A DNA stretch of 64,000 nt from Halieaceae bacterium UBA5085 (lineage in GTDB: Bacteria; Pseudomonadota; Gammaproteobacteria; Pseudomonadales; Halieaceae). This document shows, one piece after another, positions 19,494 through 28,277 of the stretch (positions are counted from its first letter, which is position 1; the number at the start of each line of letters is the position of its first letter). Below the pieces are notes generated by a model. It was given only the letters and a program-made list of their open reading frames with translations, did no database searches and had not been told where the DNA came from. The translations under genes were made by a program, and so were the position numbers. The stretch covers positions 25,006-89,005 of the forward strand of contig DIAF01000014.1 of NCBI GenBank assembly GCA_002414665.1, in the 5' to 3' direction.

Positions 19494-21485
19494 ATGCTCA
19501 ACCCGGACTCTCTCGCCCAGCTCAAGGGCCTCAAATCCCAGATGGAGGCCGAGAAAGAGCGCGCCGACGCGGTGATCAAGGGCACCCAGTCCCGCTACGG
19601 CTTTGCCGTGCTCGCTGACGGCCGGGAGATTTTTGTGCCGCCGGACGAGATGCTGAAGGCGTTCCCGGAAGACCGCGTTCGCGTCTGCGTGCGTCCCTCG
19701 GGCGACAACAAGCTGATTGCCGACATCGAAAAGCTGATCGACAGTCCCCTGGGCGACTTCAGCGGCCGCTGTGTGCGCAAGGGCAAGGCGCTGTTCGTGC
19801 AGCCGGACCTGCCCCAGCTGAAACGCTGGCTGTTCATACCACCACACGCCCGCAACGGTGTGCGTGAAGGCGACTATCTGCGCTGCGCGATACTCCGCCA
19901 CCCCATCCGTGACGGCAAACCGCAAGCCAAGGTGCTACAAGTACTGGGTAACGACAACACCCCCGGCATTGAGAATCTCTACAGTATTGCCAAGTACCGG
20001 CTTGCCGCCGGCTGGAGCCCACCGGCCCTGCGCGACATGGAAAAGCGGCTCGCTGCAGCGCGGCCACTGGACGACGAGCGGCGCAGTGACCTCACCGATC
20101 TGGAATTTGTCTCGATTGATGCCGCCAAGACACAGGATATCGACGACGCACTGTACGCCGATATCAGCAGCGACGGTTGGACGCTGTATGTGGCAATCGC
20201 CGATCCCAGCGCCTGGGTGCCCGCTGACTCCAGCCTGCGCCAGGACATCGCGGCACGTGGCACCACCGTGTATTTCCACGGCGATGTACTGCCCATGCTG
20301 CCCGAACAGATGGCCCAGGACACCTGCGCGCTGTCAGAGGGAAATGATCGCGCGGCGCTGGTCTGCAAGATTTCCGTCAGTGACAGCGGCCGCGTCGGCG
20401 CATTCGAGTTCATTGAAGCCACCGTGCGCTCACGGGCCAAACTGTCCTACTTCGCCGTGGATCGCTACCTCAACGGTCACGGCGACGATCTCATGAGCCA
20501 CGCCACACCGCTGGAGGCGCTCTACCAGGTGTACCGCGCCCTGCGCGCCCAGCGCGAGGCAGACGAACTGGTGATGGAGGATCGCCGCGAGTACCGCTGG
20601 ATCCTCAACGACCAGAAGCAGATTGAGACGATTGAGCCCCACGAGAAGCTGCTGTCGCAGAAGCTGGTTGAAGAGTGCATGATCGCTGCCAACCGCTGTG
20701 CCGCCCGCTTTCTCGCCGAGCATGATGGCAGTGGGCCGTTTGTCACACACCCCGGCTTTCGCAGCGACCGCCTCGAGGAATGCCGTAAATTCCTTGCCCT
20801 GCATGCACCGGAGGTCGCAGAACTCGACCCGACCTCGCGCGAGGGATACCGCGACATCATGCGCCGCCTCGCCGCCAGCGAAAACCAGCTGCCACTGCGG
20901 GCCATGATCAATCGCCTGTTGACCCGTGCGGAGCTGTCGACCCGGGCCGGACTGCACATGGGCATGGCCCTTGAGTGCTACACCAACTGCACATCGCCCC
21001 TGCGCAAGTACGTTGATTACCTCGTGCACCTGCAGATCAAGGCCGTGCTGCGCGGCGAGCCGGCACAGCTGGTCAGTGCTGCGGAGTTAACCGCGTTGAA
21101 AGAGCGACTGGGCAACGTTCGCGCCGCGACACAAGAGGCCGAGCGGTGGCTGGCCAGCAAATACCTGGCGCGCATCGCCGACGGGAAAACCGAAGGCTTC
21201 AGTGGCCGCGTCGTGCATATCAACAGTTCCGGCATGAGCGTGCGCCTGTTGGACTGTGGGCTGGAGGGGTTTGTCGATCTGCGCAAAGATCCCGAGAAAT
21301 TCAGCTACGACAAGTGGACAGCAAGCCTGACCAGCACCACACGCCGCTTTCACCTCGAACAGACGATTGAAGTGGATTACCTGGGCTGCGACAGCGAGAA
21401 CGCTTACCAGACGCTGTTTGCGGTGCGTCCCGGCAGTGGCCTGAAGCCGCCGAAGGAGCCAGCGACCAGCTCCGCTGCCGGCTAG
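19494..21485 (+). CDS. rnb: RNase II (RNB) family 3'-5' exoribonuclease
   Basis: Processive degradation of single-stranded RNA from the 3' end. Cold-shock-like N-terminal region, then the RNB domain starting near residue 190, with metal ligands in FVSIDAAKTQDIDDALYADI. FVTHPGFRSDRLEEC and ECYTNCTSPLRKYVDYLVH are typical RNB segments, and a C-terminal S1-like domain contains SGRVVHINSSGMSVRLLDCG. At 663 residues it fits RNase II better than the longer RNase R. I cannot exclude a lineage-specific VacB-like enzyme, so the symbol is tentative. Confidence 0.88.
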   Translation: MLNPDSLAQLKGLKSQMEAEKERADAVIKGTQSRYGFAVLADGREIFVPPDEMLKAFPEDRVRVCVRPSGDNKLIADIEKLIDSPLGDFSGRCVRKGKALFVQPDLPQLKRWLFIPPHARNGVREGDYLRCAILRHPIRDGKPQAKVLQVLGNDNTPGIENLYSIAKYRLAAGWSPPALRDMEKRLAAARPLDDERRSDLTDLEFVSIDAAKTQDIDDALYADISSDGWTLYVAIADPSAWVPADSSLRQDIAARGTTVYFHGDVLPMLPEQMAQDTCALSEGNDRAALVCKISVSDSGRVGAFEFIEATVRSRAKLSYFAVDRYLNGHGDDLMSHATPLEALYQVYRALRAQREADELVMEDRREYRWILNDQKQIETIEPHEKLLSQKLVEECMIAANRCAARFLAEHDGSGPFVTHPGFRSDRLEECRKFLALHAPEVAELDPTSREGYRDIMRRLAASENQLPLRAMINRLLTRAELSTRAGLHMGMALECYTNCTSPLRKYVDYLVHLQIKAVLRGEPAQLVSAAELTALKERLGNVRAATQEAERWLASKYLARIADGKTEGFSGRVVHINSSGMSVRLLDCGLEGFVDLRKDPEKFSYDKWTASLTSTTRRFHLEQTIEVDYLGCDSENAYQTLFAVRPGSGLKPPKEPATSSAAG

Positions 21486-21496
21486 TCGCGCCCCTG

Positions 21497-21522
21497 GCCG
21501 GGCGCCCCTCGCCGGGCGCCCT
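21497..21522. terminator. GC hairpin between convergent rnb and asnS
   Basis: Two copies of GCCGGGCGCC separated by a few bases form a strong hairpin in the 35-base gap between the two stop codons. Neither strand shows a proper T run, so intrinsic termination is only possible, not shown. Confidence 0.35.
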
Positions 21523-22918
21523 AAAAGCTTGCGTTGCCCGGGGTGCGCGGGAAGGGAATTGCGTCGCGCACGTTTTCCATCCCCGTCACATAGTTGAGCA
21601 GGCGCTCAAAGCCCAGACCAAACCCCGCATGTGGCACACTGCCGTAACGGCGCAGGTCGCGATACCACCACAGCTCTTCGCGCACCTGGGCATCCATGCG
21701 CGCGTCAAGCACGTCCAGCCGTTCTTCGCGCTGGCTGCCGCCGATAATCTCACCGATTCCAGGGGCCAGCACGTCCATGGCTGCTACCGTTTCACCGTCG
21801 TCATTCAGGCGCATGTAAAAGGCCTTGATGGCCTTTGGGTAATTCATCACCACCACCGGCCGCCCGACATGAGTCTCTGCCAGATAGCGCTCGTGTTCTG
21901 ATGCGAGATCCATCCCCCAAGTCACCGGAAACTCGAAGGCCTTGCCGCAGTTTTGCAGAATTTTTACGGCCTCGGTGTAATCAATGCGCTCAAACGGACT
22001 GTCTATCACCGTACGCAGGCGCTCCATGACCGTGTTATCGATACGCTGCTGGAAGAAGGCCATGTCGTCCTCACAGTCGTTGAGGACACGACTGAACACG
22101 TGCTTCAGCAGCGATTCCGCCAGATCCGCGTTGTCCTGGAGATCGGCGAAAGCGACTTCGGGCTCCACCATCCAGAACTCCGCCAGATGGCGGCTGGTAT
22201 TGGAGTTCTCCGCGCGGAACGTGGGACCAAACGTATAGACCTTGCTCATCGCAAGACAGTACGACTCCACTTCCAGCTGTCCGGAAACCGTCAGAAATGC
22301 GTCGCCCGCGAAGAAGTCCTCGCGATGATCCACCGAGCCGTCCGGGTTGCGCGGCAAATTGGCAAAATCCAGCGTACTCACACGAAACAGCTCGCCGGCA
22401 CCTTCACAGTCGCTGCCGGTGATGATGGGCGTGTTGACCCAGTAAAAACCCTGATCGTGGAAGTAACTGTGTATCGCGTTTGCCAGCGTGTGACGCACAC
22501 GGGTAATGGCACCAAAGGTGTTGGTCCGCGGACGCAGATGCGCCTGCGTGCGCAAGTACTCGAAGGTGTGGCGTTTCTTGGCAATCGGGTAGGTTTCGGC
22601 GTCGTCCACCCAACCTAGCACCTGCACGGCGCTGGCCTGGATCTCCACCGCCTGGCCCTGCCCCTGCGAGGGCACCAGCTCGCCACGTACCGCAACTGCG
22701 CACCCGGTGGACAGCTTGATGATTTCACGCTCGTAATTGTCCAGACTCGCGGGCACTACGGCCTGTACGGGGTGGAAACTGGTTCCATCATGAATGGAGA
22801 GGAATGAAATACCCGCCTTGGAATCGCGTTTGCTGCGCAGCCAGCCCTTGACGGTCACCTCGCTGCCGACAGGCAGCTCACCATTGAGGACAGCAACAAC
22901 CGGACTGTGGTCAGACAT
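21521..22918 (-). CDS. asnS: Asparagine--tRNA ligase
   Basis: Class IIb synthetase charging tRNA-Asn. N-terminal OB anticodon-binding fold ([19 protein letters not shown]). Motif 2 is in [20 protein letters not shown], and the C-terminal motif 3 is [20 protein letters not shown]. 465 residues matches the family (E. coli 466). It is convergent with the RNase gene. Confidence 0.97.
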   Translation of the reverse strand: MSDHSPVVAVLNGELPVGSEVTVKGWLRSKRDSKAGISFLSIHDGTSFHPVQAVVPASLDNYEREIIKLSTGCAVAVRGELVPSQGQGQAVEIQASAVQVLGWVDDAETYPIAKKRHTFEYLRTQAHLRPRTNTFGAITRVRHTLANAIHSYFHDQGFYWVNTPIITGSDCEGAGELFRVSTLDFANLPRNPDGSVDHREDFFAGDAFLTVSGQLEVESYCLAMSKVYTFGPTFRAENSNTSRHLAEFWMVEPEVAFADLQDNADLAESLLKHVFSRVLNDCEDDMAFFQQRIDNTVMERLRTVIDSPFERIDYTEAVKILQNCGKAFEFPVTWGMDLASEHERYLAETHVGRPVVVMNYPKAIKAFYMRLNDDGETVAAMDVLAPGIGEIIGGSQREERLDVLDARMDAQVREELWWYRDLRRYGSVPHAGFGLGFERLLNYVTGMENVRDAIPFPRTPGNASF

Positions 22919-22996
22919 GAAGGGGCTCCGTGTACGCTAGTATGGAAAGCCGCGCAGCATAACCAATGCCCGGCGCGGCCGCCACAGCAGCGCCGT

Positions 22997-23554
22997 TCAG
23001 CGCGCGATGCGGTTGATGGTACTGCCGTTCAGGTCGGCATCCTCGATGATGCCCTTGTCGGAGAAGCTCAGGGCCAGCACGGGGTGCTCCGCCCGCGCCA
23101 GGCGCACGTTACCGCCGGCAGTCTGCACCAGGTCGACCTCGCCGTGCAGGCCAACCTGCCAGCCGACCGTATTGCGGAATGACACCAGTGCATCGGTGGT
23201 CATGAACAGGATGACCTTGGCCGCGCGCGTGGCGCCCGGTGGCAACTCGGCGGGACCGGCTGAGGAGGCGTAATAGGCGATCGGCTTACCATCGACCAGT
23301 AACGCACCCTCGCCATACTGCCCGCCCACGCCGAAGCCCATATTGACGATGTCAGGAAAGACCAGCACACCCCTCGCCTTGTTGAGCAGCGAATTGACCC
23401 CCGGCGAGTAGCGCCGCAGCTCATCCAGCGCCCTGTCGGATTTTGCCTCAATATCCTCGCGGGTATCCGCGCTGGCGGCGCCAGCGCCGAGGCCAAGGCA
23501 CAGCGTCACCATGACCGCCGCAAAGAGCCCCTGCCAATGCTTCAACTGCACCAT
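22997..23554 (-). CDS. Exported SYLF-domain (YSC84-like) protein
   Basis: Signal peptide (about 1-28 from MVQLKHW) followed by a SYLF domain: LLNKARGVLVFPDIVNMGFGVGG, then segments ending with a conserved ALSFSDKGII-type stretch. SYLF proteins bind lipids; bacterial members are exported and of unknown role. The ATG at 23554 overlaps the stop of the upstream SDR gene (TGATG), suggesting a two-gene operon. A slightly longer frame to 23578 exists but adds residues before the signal peptide. Confidence 0.85.
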   Translation of the reverse strand: MVQLKHWQGLFAAVMVTLCLGLGAGAASADTREDIEAKSDRALDELRRYSPGVNSLLNKARGVLVFPDIVNMGFGVGGQYGEGALLVDGKPIAYYASSAGPAELPPGATRAAKVILFMTTDALVSFRNTVGWQVGLHGEVDLVQTAGGNVRLARAEHPVLALSFSDKGIIEDADLNGSTINRIAR

Positions 23555-24507
23555 CACGCAAACTCCTGCCCCACCCACTGTTGTGACAGCTGCCAGAGAC
23601 GCTCGGCAGCCTCCCGGTCTGTCGCCCAGGGTTGCACCCCGGCCATGCTGTCCTCGCCACCCGGGTGTGCAATCTGGCAGTCTTCCAGGTACAGGCCACC
23701 CTTCCCCTCCAGTTCCGGGCCGGTGGCCGCCCAGACCGAGGTGGCCGCACCCTGCGGCACCGACTTGAAGGCCATTTTGCCGCCGGGGAATGACGCTGCG
23801 ATCTGCGCCATGTCATCCGGGTTCAGGTACCGGCCAAGCTCCGTACTGATCGCCCCGGGGTGTACGGCAAAAGCGCGCACATGACTGTCTGCAAGCCGCG
23901 CATCCAGCGCAACGGAAAACAGCACGTTGGCGGTCTTCGACTGGCCATAGGACTGCCATTTGTCGTAGGGGCGGTGCTCGTAATTCGGGTCATCGAAATC
24001 CATCGCCGAAAAACGATGGCCCGCGGAGCTCAAGTTGACCACCCGCGCCGCACGCTGCGCCGTCCCGGCGGCCTTGAGCGCCGGCAGCAGCAGGCCTGTG
24101 AGCAGGAAATGACCAACATGGTTGGTGCCCAGCTGCATCTCGAATCCCTGGGCGGTGTGGCCGAAGGGGCAGGCCATGACCCCGGCGTTATTGACCAGAA
24201 TATCGATCTTGGGAAAGCTTTTCAGCAAGCCCTCCGCGGCCACCCGGACCTGGTCCAGATCCGCAAGGTCGAGCAGTGCCGACTCCAGTCGCCCCGGCAG
24301 ATTCTCTCCGCGCAGGGTTGCCAGTGCCGCATCGAGCCTCGCCCGGTCGCGAGCCAGCAGGCACACGGTAGCACCTGCGCCGGCCAGTGCGCGCGCCGTT
24401 TCCACTCCCAGCCCTGCGGAGGCGCCCGTCACCAGGGCCACCTTTCCAGTCAGGTCCTGCCCGGCTATCACGTCCTCTGTTGTGGATTCAAATCCGAATG
24501 TGCGCAT
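23554..24507 (-). CDS. Short-chain dehydrogenase/reductase
   Basis: 317 residues, Rossmann fold. Cofactor motif TGASAGLG (about 28-35), NNAG motif in ILVNNAGVMACPFG, catalytic Ser in VVNLSSAGHRF and YxxxK in SYGQSKTANVLFSV. The extra N-terminal and C-terminal segments and the motif pattern resemble retinol dehydrogenase/WW-oxidoreductase-like SDRs. The substrate cannot be read from sequence. It is coupled to the SYLF gene. Confidence 0.9.
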   Translation of the reverse strand: MRTFGFESTTEDVIAGQDLTGKVALVTGASAGLGVETARALAGAGATVCLLARDRARLDAALATLRGENLPGRLESALLDLADLDQVRVAAEGLLKSFPKIDILVNNAGVMACPFGHTAQGFEMQLGTNHVGHFLLTGLLLPALKAAGTAQRAARVVNLSSAGHRFSAMDFDDPNYEHRPYDKWQSYGQSKTANVLFSVALDARLADSHVRAFAVHPGAISTELGRYLNPDDMAQIAASFPGGKMAFKSVPQGAATSVWAATGPELEGKGGLYLEDCQIAHPGGEDSMAGVQPWATDREAAERLWQLSQQWVGQEFA

Positions 24508-24605
24508 CTACTGTTTCCCTTCGCTGTTCTGTTATGGTGCCTCACTGTGCCGGGCTATCCTGCGCCCGGTAAGCCCAAACCGTCAATATTTGCGCGGAAA
24601 ACCCC

Positions 24606-25007
24606 ATGAAAAAACCTCATGACAGCCCCTTCGAAGATTGCGCCTACCTGAGCTTTGCCACGCGCAAACGCAGTGGCGAGTTCGTGCCGACCCCGGTGTG
24701 GTTTGCGCCGGACCGGGACGTGTACTATCTGTTCTCCGCGGGCGATGCCGGCAAGGTCAAGCGCCTGCGCAATTTCAGCGCCGCGCGTATCGCACCCTGC
24801 ACGGTAACCGGGCGGCTCACCGGCGATTGGCACGACGCGAACGCCTTTCTCGTTGACTCGCCCGCGGAAGTCGACCGCGCGCTAGCCGCCCTGCGGCGCA
24901 AATATGGCTGGCAGATGCGCGGCCTGGACGCGCTGTCACGCCTCGGGGGCAAGTTGCACAAGCGGGCCTATATCCGCGTTGAGCCTGGTGCCTCCCCGTC
25001 AGCCTGA
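24606..25007 (+). CDS. PPOX-class (pyridoxamine phosphate oxidase-like) flavin/F420-type protein
   Basis: 133 residues with the split-barrel pattern of small PPOX-class proteins: FEDCAYLSFATRKRSGEFVPTPVWFAPD, YYLFSAGDAGKVKRLRNFSAARIAPC and a C-terminal barrel strand. Cofactor (FMN, F420 or haem) cannot be assigned. The stop codon lies inside a 15-base tandem repeat and the 3' end overlaps the convergent transglutaminase/TPR gene by 40 bases. Confidence 0.8.
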   Translation: MKKPHDSPFEDCAYLSFATRKRSGEFVPTPVWFAPDRDVYYLFSAGDAGKVKRLRNFSAARIAPCTVTGRLTGDWHDANAFLVDSPAEVDRALAALRRKYGWQMRGLDALSRLGGKLHKRAYIRVEPGASPSA

Positions 25008-26200
25008 CGCGGCCCGGCCTGACGTGGCCCGGCCTGACGCGGCCCGGCCTGGCGAACCCGTTCCAGTTGCGCTGCATACTCGCGGCGCTCACCGAGCAGG
25101 CTGGCGCCATCGATGGCCTGCTGCAACAGACGTTCCGCAGCAGCGTACAGCTGTAGCTTGAAATGAATGATGCCGGTTGCCGCGAGCAGCGCACTGTCCT
25201 GCGGCTGCAGCCGCAGCGCTTCGCGGTAGTGCGCCAGCGCCCCCTCCCAGTCACCGCGCTCGCCCGCCAGGTCTCCCCGCCAGGCATGATAATACGGGTT
25301 GCGCTCGCGGTAGCGCTGGATACGTTCCAGCACGTCGTCGCGCTCAGTGATACGCCCGGCCTGGTCGTAAAGCAGGGCCAGGTTGTTCATCGCCGAGCGC
25401 TCGCTGCTGTCCCGCTGGAGCGCCTGCAGCAGCGCCCATTCCACCGCGTCCAGCTGCCCGGTCTGGCGGTAAATCGCTCCCAGGTTGACCCAGAGCAGCG
25501 GCAGGTCTGCGCTCAACTGCAGCGCGTTGACTGCATGCGTCCATGCCGCGACAAGATCACCCTCTGCCAGTGCGGCCATAGCCAGGTTATTGTCGTGCAG
25601 CGCCGCCGCCTCGCGGTCCGCCAGCAGGCGCGAGCCCGCGACATCACGCGGTTGCAGAGGATCAATATCCACCATGAACTGCTCGCCCTGGGGCATGCGT
25701 ACCATGACATTGACATGCACGCGCATGGTCAGTCTTTCACCGACACGCGTCCATTGCGGACGAACGTCAAGCCACTGGTAGTGTGCTTCCAACCCGGCTT
25801 CACGGGCGAGGGCGACGAACAGATGGGCGAAGGACAGACAATTGGCATCGCCCTGGGTAAATACCCGCGCGGCGCTGCCATCGGCGGCCGGCTGGTAGCT
25901 GATCGATAACCCGCCGGCCCCGCGCACCGCGTCATGCAAACTGAGCAGCCGATGTCGAGGGCTGCTGCCAGCGGGGGCATAGCGGGCGACAAAGTCACGC
26001 ATTGCCGGTGTAGTGGCCAGCAGATCGCCAGCACCCGGCCTCGCCCCCGCATCGACTGCGCGCAAGGGCTCAGCTTGCGCCACCTGCAGGGCGGGCAGAG
26101 TATTCAGGTCGAGAGGAGGCACTCCCTGCGAGGCGCAGCCGAGCGCGCCTGCTGTGAAACAGGCAACAATGCCGGCCCGCAACACCCGACCTGCGTACAT
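24968..26200 (-). CDS. Transglutaminase-like/TPR lipoprotein
   Basis: About 410 residues from the ATG at 26200, which follows GGAGGA; the frame is open to 26218. An N-terminal hydrophobic segment ends in GALGC, an imperfect lipobox. A transglutaminase-like domain shows a plausible triad: Cys in GDANCLSFAHLF, His in MRVHVNVMV, Asp in FMVDIDPLQP. The C-terminal half consists of TPR repeats (VNLGAIYRQTGQLDAVEWAL, WEGALAHYREALRLQPQD). The extreme C-terminus is a QAGPR repeat produced by a 15-base tandem repeat. It could act in envelope peptide cross-linking or cleavage; substrate unknown. Confidence 0.82.
   Translation of the reverse strand: MYAGRVLRAGIVACFTAGALGCASQGVPPLDLNTLPALQVAQAEPLRAVDAGARPGAGDLLATTPAMRDFVARYAPAGSSPRHRLLSLHDAVRGAGGLSISYQPAADGSAARVFTQGDANCLSFAHLFVALAREAGLEAHYQWLDVRPQWTRVGERLTMRVHVNVMVRMPQGEQFMVDIDPLQPRDVAGSRLLADREAAALHDNNLAMAALAEGDLVAAWTHAVNALQLSADLPLLWVNLGAIYRQTGQLDAVEWALLQALQRDSSERSAMNNLALLYDQAGRITERDDVLERIQRYRERNPYYHAWRGDLAGERGDWEGALAHYREALRLQPQDSALLAATGIIHFKLQLYAAAERLLQQAIDGASLLGERREYAAQLERVRQAGPRQAGPRQAGPRQADGEAPGSTRI
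25003..25047. repeat. 15-base tandem repeat, three copies
   Basis: CCTGACGCGGCCCGG occurs three times head to tail (the middle copy has one substitution), followed by a degenerate partial copy. It spans the stop of the PPOX gene on the plus strand and encodes QAGPR repeats at the end of the lipoprotein gene on the minus strand. Confidence 0.9.
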
Positions 26201-26311
26201 GCTTTCCTCCGCTGCCAACCCTGCACAGTGACTCCCACTCCAAGTATAGCGGAGCCAACGCGCGCGCCCCGCCAGGGCGCCGGACTCCGGGCAATAGCGA
26301 AGAACTGCCTG

Positions 26312-26956
26312 TCAGGCGGCGGTGTGCAGGCCGCACTCCCGGCCATCGTGCACCTTGGTCGGATCGAAGTAGTGGCGGCAGGTCGGCAGCTGGTAGCGCT
26401 GCATGTAGTCCTCGACCTCGGCTTCCGACCAGTAAAAGATGGGTGCCACCTTGAGAATGCCGCGATCGTCCATGGATACGATGTCCAGGGTTTTGCGGTG
26501 CTCCGTCTCTTCGCGGCGGATACCGGTGAGCCAGATTTCCGGCCGCAGGTCGTCCAGCGCCCGGGCAAAGGGCTCCAGCTTGACCTGACGGGTGAATTCG
26601 CGATGCCGCTCTTCTTCATCCACAGTGGGAATACCCCCCATGATGGCATTGCGCCGTTCGGAGGTCATCAGCGGGCTGTAGACGTGGATATTGAGATCGA
26701 GCTCACGAATCAGGCGTTCAGCCACCACGTAGGTATCACGCAGGTTGTAGCCTGTATCGATCCAGACCGTGGGCACAGACCGGTCGACCCGGCTAACCAG
26801 GTGCAGCATGAGTGCGGCATTGCGCCCCATGCTGGTGGTGGCGATGGTCGGTCGCCCCTGTGCCAGCGCCCACTCCACCACTGCGGGCGCACTGGCGCTT
26901 CTCAGCATGTCGTTGACGCTTTTCAGATCTATGTTCACAGCCACCTGCTGAGCCAT
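26312..26956 (-). CDS. cysH: Phosphoadenosine phosphosulfate reductase
   Basis: Reduces PAPS to sulfite in assimilatory sulfate reduction. IATTSMGRNAALMLHLV is the nucleotide-binding loop, VWIDTGYNLRDTY and GIRREETEHRKTL are family segments, and the C-terminus carries the catalytic ECGLH. The CC...CxxC pairs that bind an iron-sulfur cluster in APS reductases are absent, so PAPS is the likely substrate. 214 residues is somewhat short (E. coli 244). It is divergent from the nitronate monooxygenase-like gene. Confidence 0.93.
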   Translation of the reverse strand: MAQQVAVNIDLKSVNDMLRSASAPAVVEWALAQGRPTIATTSMGRNAALMLHLVSRVDRSVPTVWIDTGYNLRDTYVVAERLIRELDLNIHVYSPLMTSERRNAIMGGIPTVDEEERHREFTRQVKLEPFARALDDLRPEIWLTGIRREETEHRKTLDIVSMDDRGILKVAPIFYWSEAEVEDYMQRYQLPTCRHYFDPTKVHDGRECGLHTAA

Positions 26957-27003
26957 GGATATCGAAGACCGCGAACTCTAAAGAATCAAAACGGGGCTGA
27001 CAA

Positions 27004-27026
27004 ATAACCAGTTTTTATAAGGTTAT
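27004..27026. promoter_or_regulatory. Inverted repeat, candidate LysR-type (CysB-like) operator
   Basis: ATAACC and GGTTAT flank exactly 11 bases (AGTTTTTATAA) in the AT-rich part of the 177-base divergent region between cysH and the nitronate monooxygenase gene. The spacing fits a LysR-type site. CysB is the obvious candidate but is not proven. Confidence 0.45.
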
Positions 27027-27133
27027 ATACCGGCCTGATCCGTTGCGCCACTTTCAGTGGCCCGACGACACCATTGCCTCAGCAGACAGAGAGGATAATA
27101 CTCTCCCTCCGGTAGACCGATGGAGGACACACG

Positions 27134-28261
27134 ATGACCAACTCACTCTGCGAACGCCTGGGTATCGATTATCCCATTTTCGCGTTCACTCACTGCCGCG
27201 ATGTTGTGGTCGCCGTGAGCAAGGCCGGCGGGATCGGCGTGCTCGGCGTTGTCGGGTTCACGCCGGAGCAGATGAAAGAAGAGCTGGACTGGATTGATGC
27301 CAACATCGGCGACCGTCCCTACGGCGTCGACATCGTGATCCCGCAGAAATACGAAGGGATGGACGCCCTGTCCGCCGAGGACATGGAAAAACAACTCTGG
27401 GCGATGGTGCCGAAGGAACACATTGAGTTTGCCGAGCAGCTGCTGGCCAATGCGGGGGTGCCCGAATGGCCCGATGGCAGCAAGACCATGGGGCTCATGG
27501 GCTGGACCGATGCCACCGCCACGCCGCTGCTGGAGGAGGCCCTGACCCGTCCGAAATGCCGCCTGATCGCCAACGCGCTGGGCACACCTCCCGCCGATAA
27601 GATCAAACAGGTGAAAGACTCCGGGCGACTGATTGGCGCGCTCTGCGGCAAAGTGAAGCAGGCGGTGCAGCACAAGGAAGCGGGGCTGGACTTTGTGGTT
27701 GCACAGGGCGGGGAAGGTGGCGGCCACACGGGTGAAGTCGGCTCTATCGTGCTCTGGCCGCAGATCGTCGACGCCATCGGCGACCTGCCAATGCTGGCAG
27801 CCGGCGGAATTGGTAACGGACGCCAGATTGCCGCGGCCATGGCCATGGGCGCGGCGGGGGTCTGGACCGGCTCCCTGTGGCTGACCGTCGAAGAGGCGCA
27901 CACACAGCCGGCGCAGAAACAGACCCTGCTCAACGCCAGCAGTGAGGACACCGTGCGCTCCCGCTCCTGGACCGGCAAGCCCTGCCGTATGCTGAAAAAC
28001 GAGTGGACCGCAGCCTGGGATCGGCCTGACACCCCCGACCCGCTGGGCATGCCATTACAGGGACTGGTCACCTCCGATGGCATCCGTCGCACCGCGGTCT
28101 ACGCGGATGCCGGGGACTGCCAGAAGATCGCGTTCAACCCCTGCGGACAGGTGATCGGCCAGCTCAACACCGTGGAGTCCTGCCGACAGGTGATTTTCCG
28201 CCTGCTCGACGAGTATGTGGATGCGGTAGAAAAAGCCGGCAGCCTGCTACCCAAAGTCTAG
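27134..28261 (+). CDS. Nitronate monooxygenase family flavoprotein
   Basis: 375 residues, TIM-barrel FMN protein. LGIDYPIFAFTHCRDVVVAV at the N-terminus, VVAQGGEGGGHTGEVGSIVL as the flavin/phosphate-binding and catalytic His region, and LAAGGIGNGRQIAAAMAMGA as phosphate-binding loop. The family oxidises nitronates such as propionate 3-nitronate, but related enzymes reduce other substrates, so specificity is open. GGAGG at 27122-27126 fixes the start. It shares a divergent control region with cysH. Confidence 0.88.
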   Translation: MTNSLCERLGIDYPIFAFTHCRDVVVAVSKAGGIGVLGVVGFTPEQMKEELDWIDANIGDRPYGVDIVIPQKYEGMDALSAEDMEKQLWAMVPKEHIEFAEQLLANAGVPEWPDGSKTMGLMGWTDATATPLLEEALTRPKCRLIANALGTPPADKIKQVKDSGRLIGALCGKVKQAVQHKEAGLDFVVAQGGEGGGHTGEVGSIVLWPQIVDAIGDLPMLAAGGIGNGRQIAAAMAMGAAGVWTGSLWLTVEEAHTQPAQKQTLLNASSEDTVRSRSWTGKPCRMLKNEWTAAWDRPDTPDPLGMPLQGLVTSDGIRRTAVYADAGDCQKIAFNPCGQVIGQLNTVESCRQVIFRLLDEYVDAVEKAGSLLPKV

Positions 28262-28277
28262 CGGGCACCGCTGACCC

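Noticed and set aside
25003..25060. CRISPR-like repeat
   Set aside because: Units are directly adjacent with no spacers; it is a simple tandem repeat inside coding sequence.
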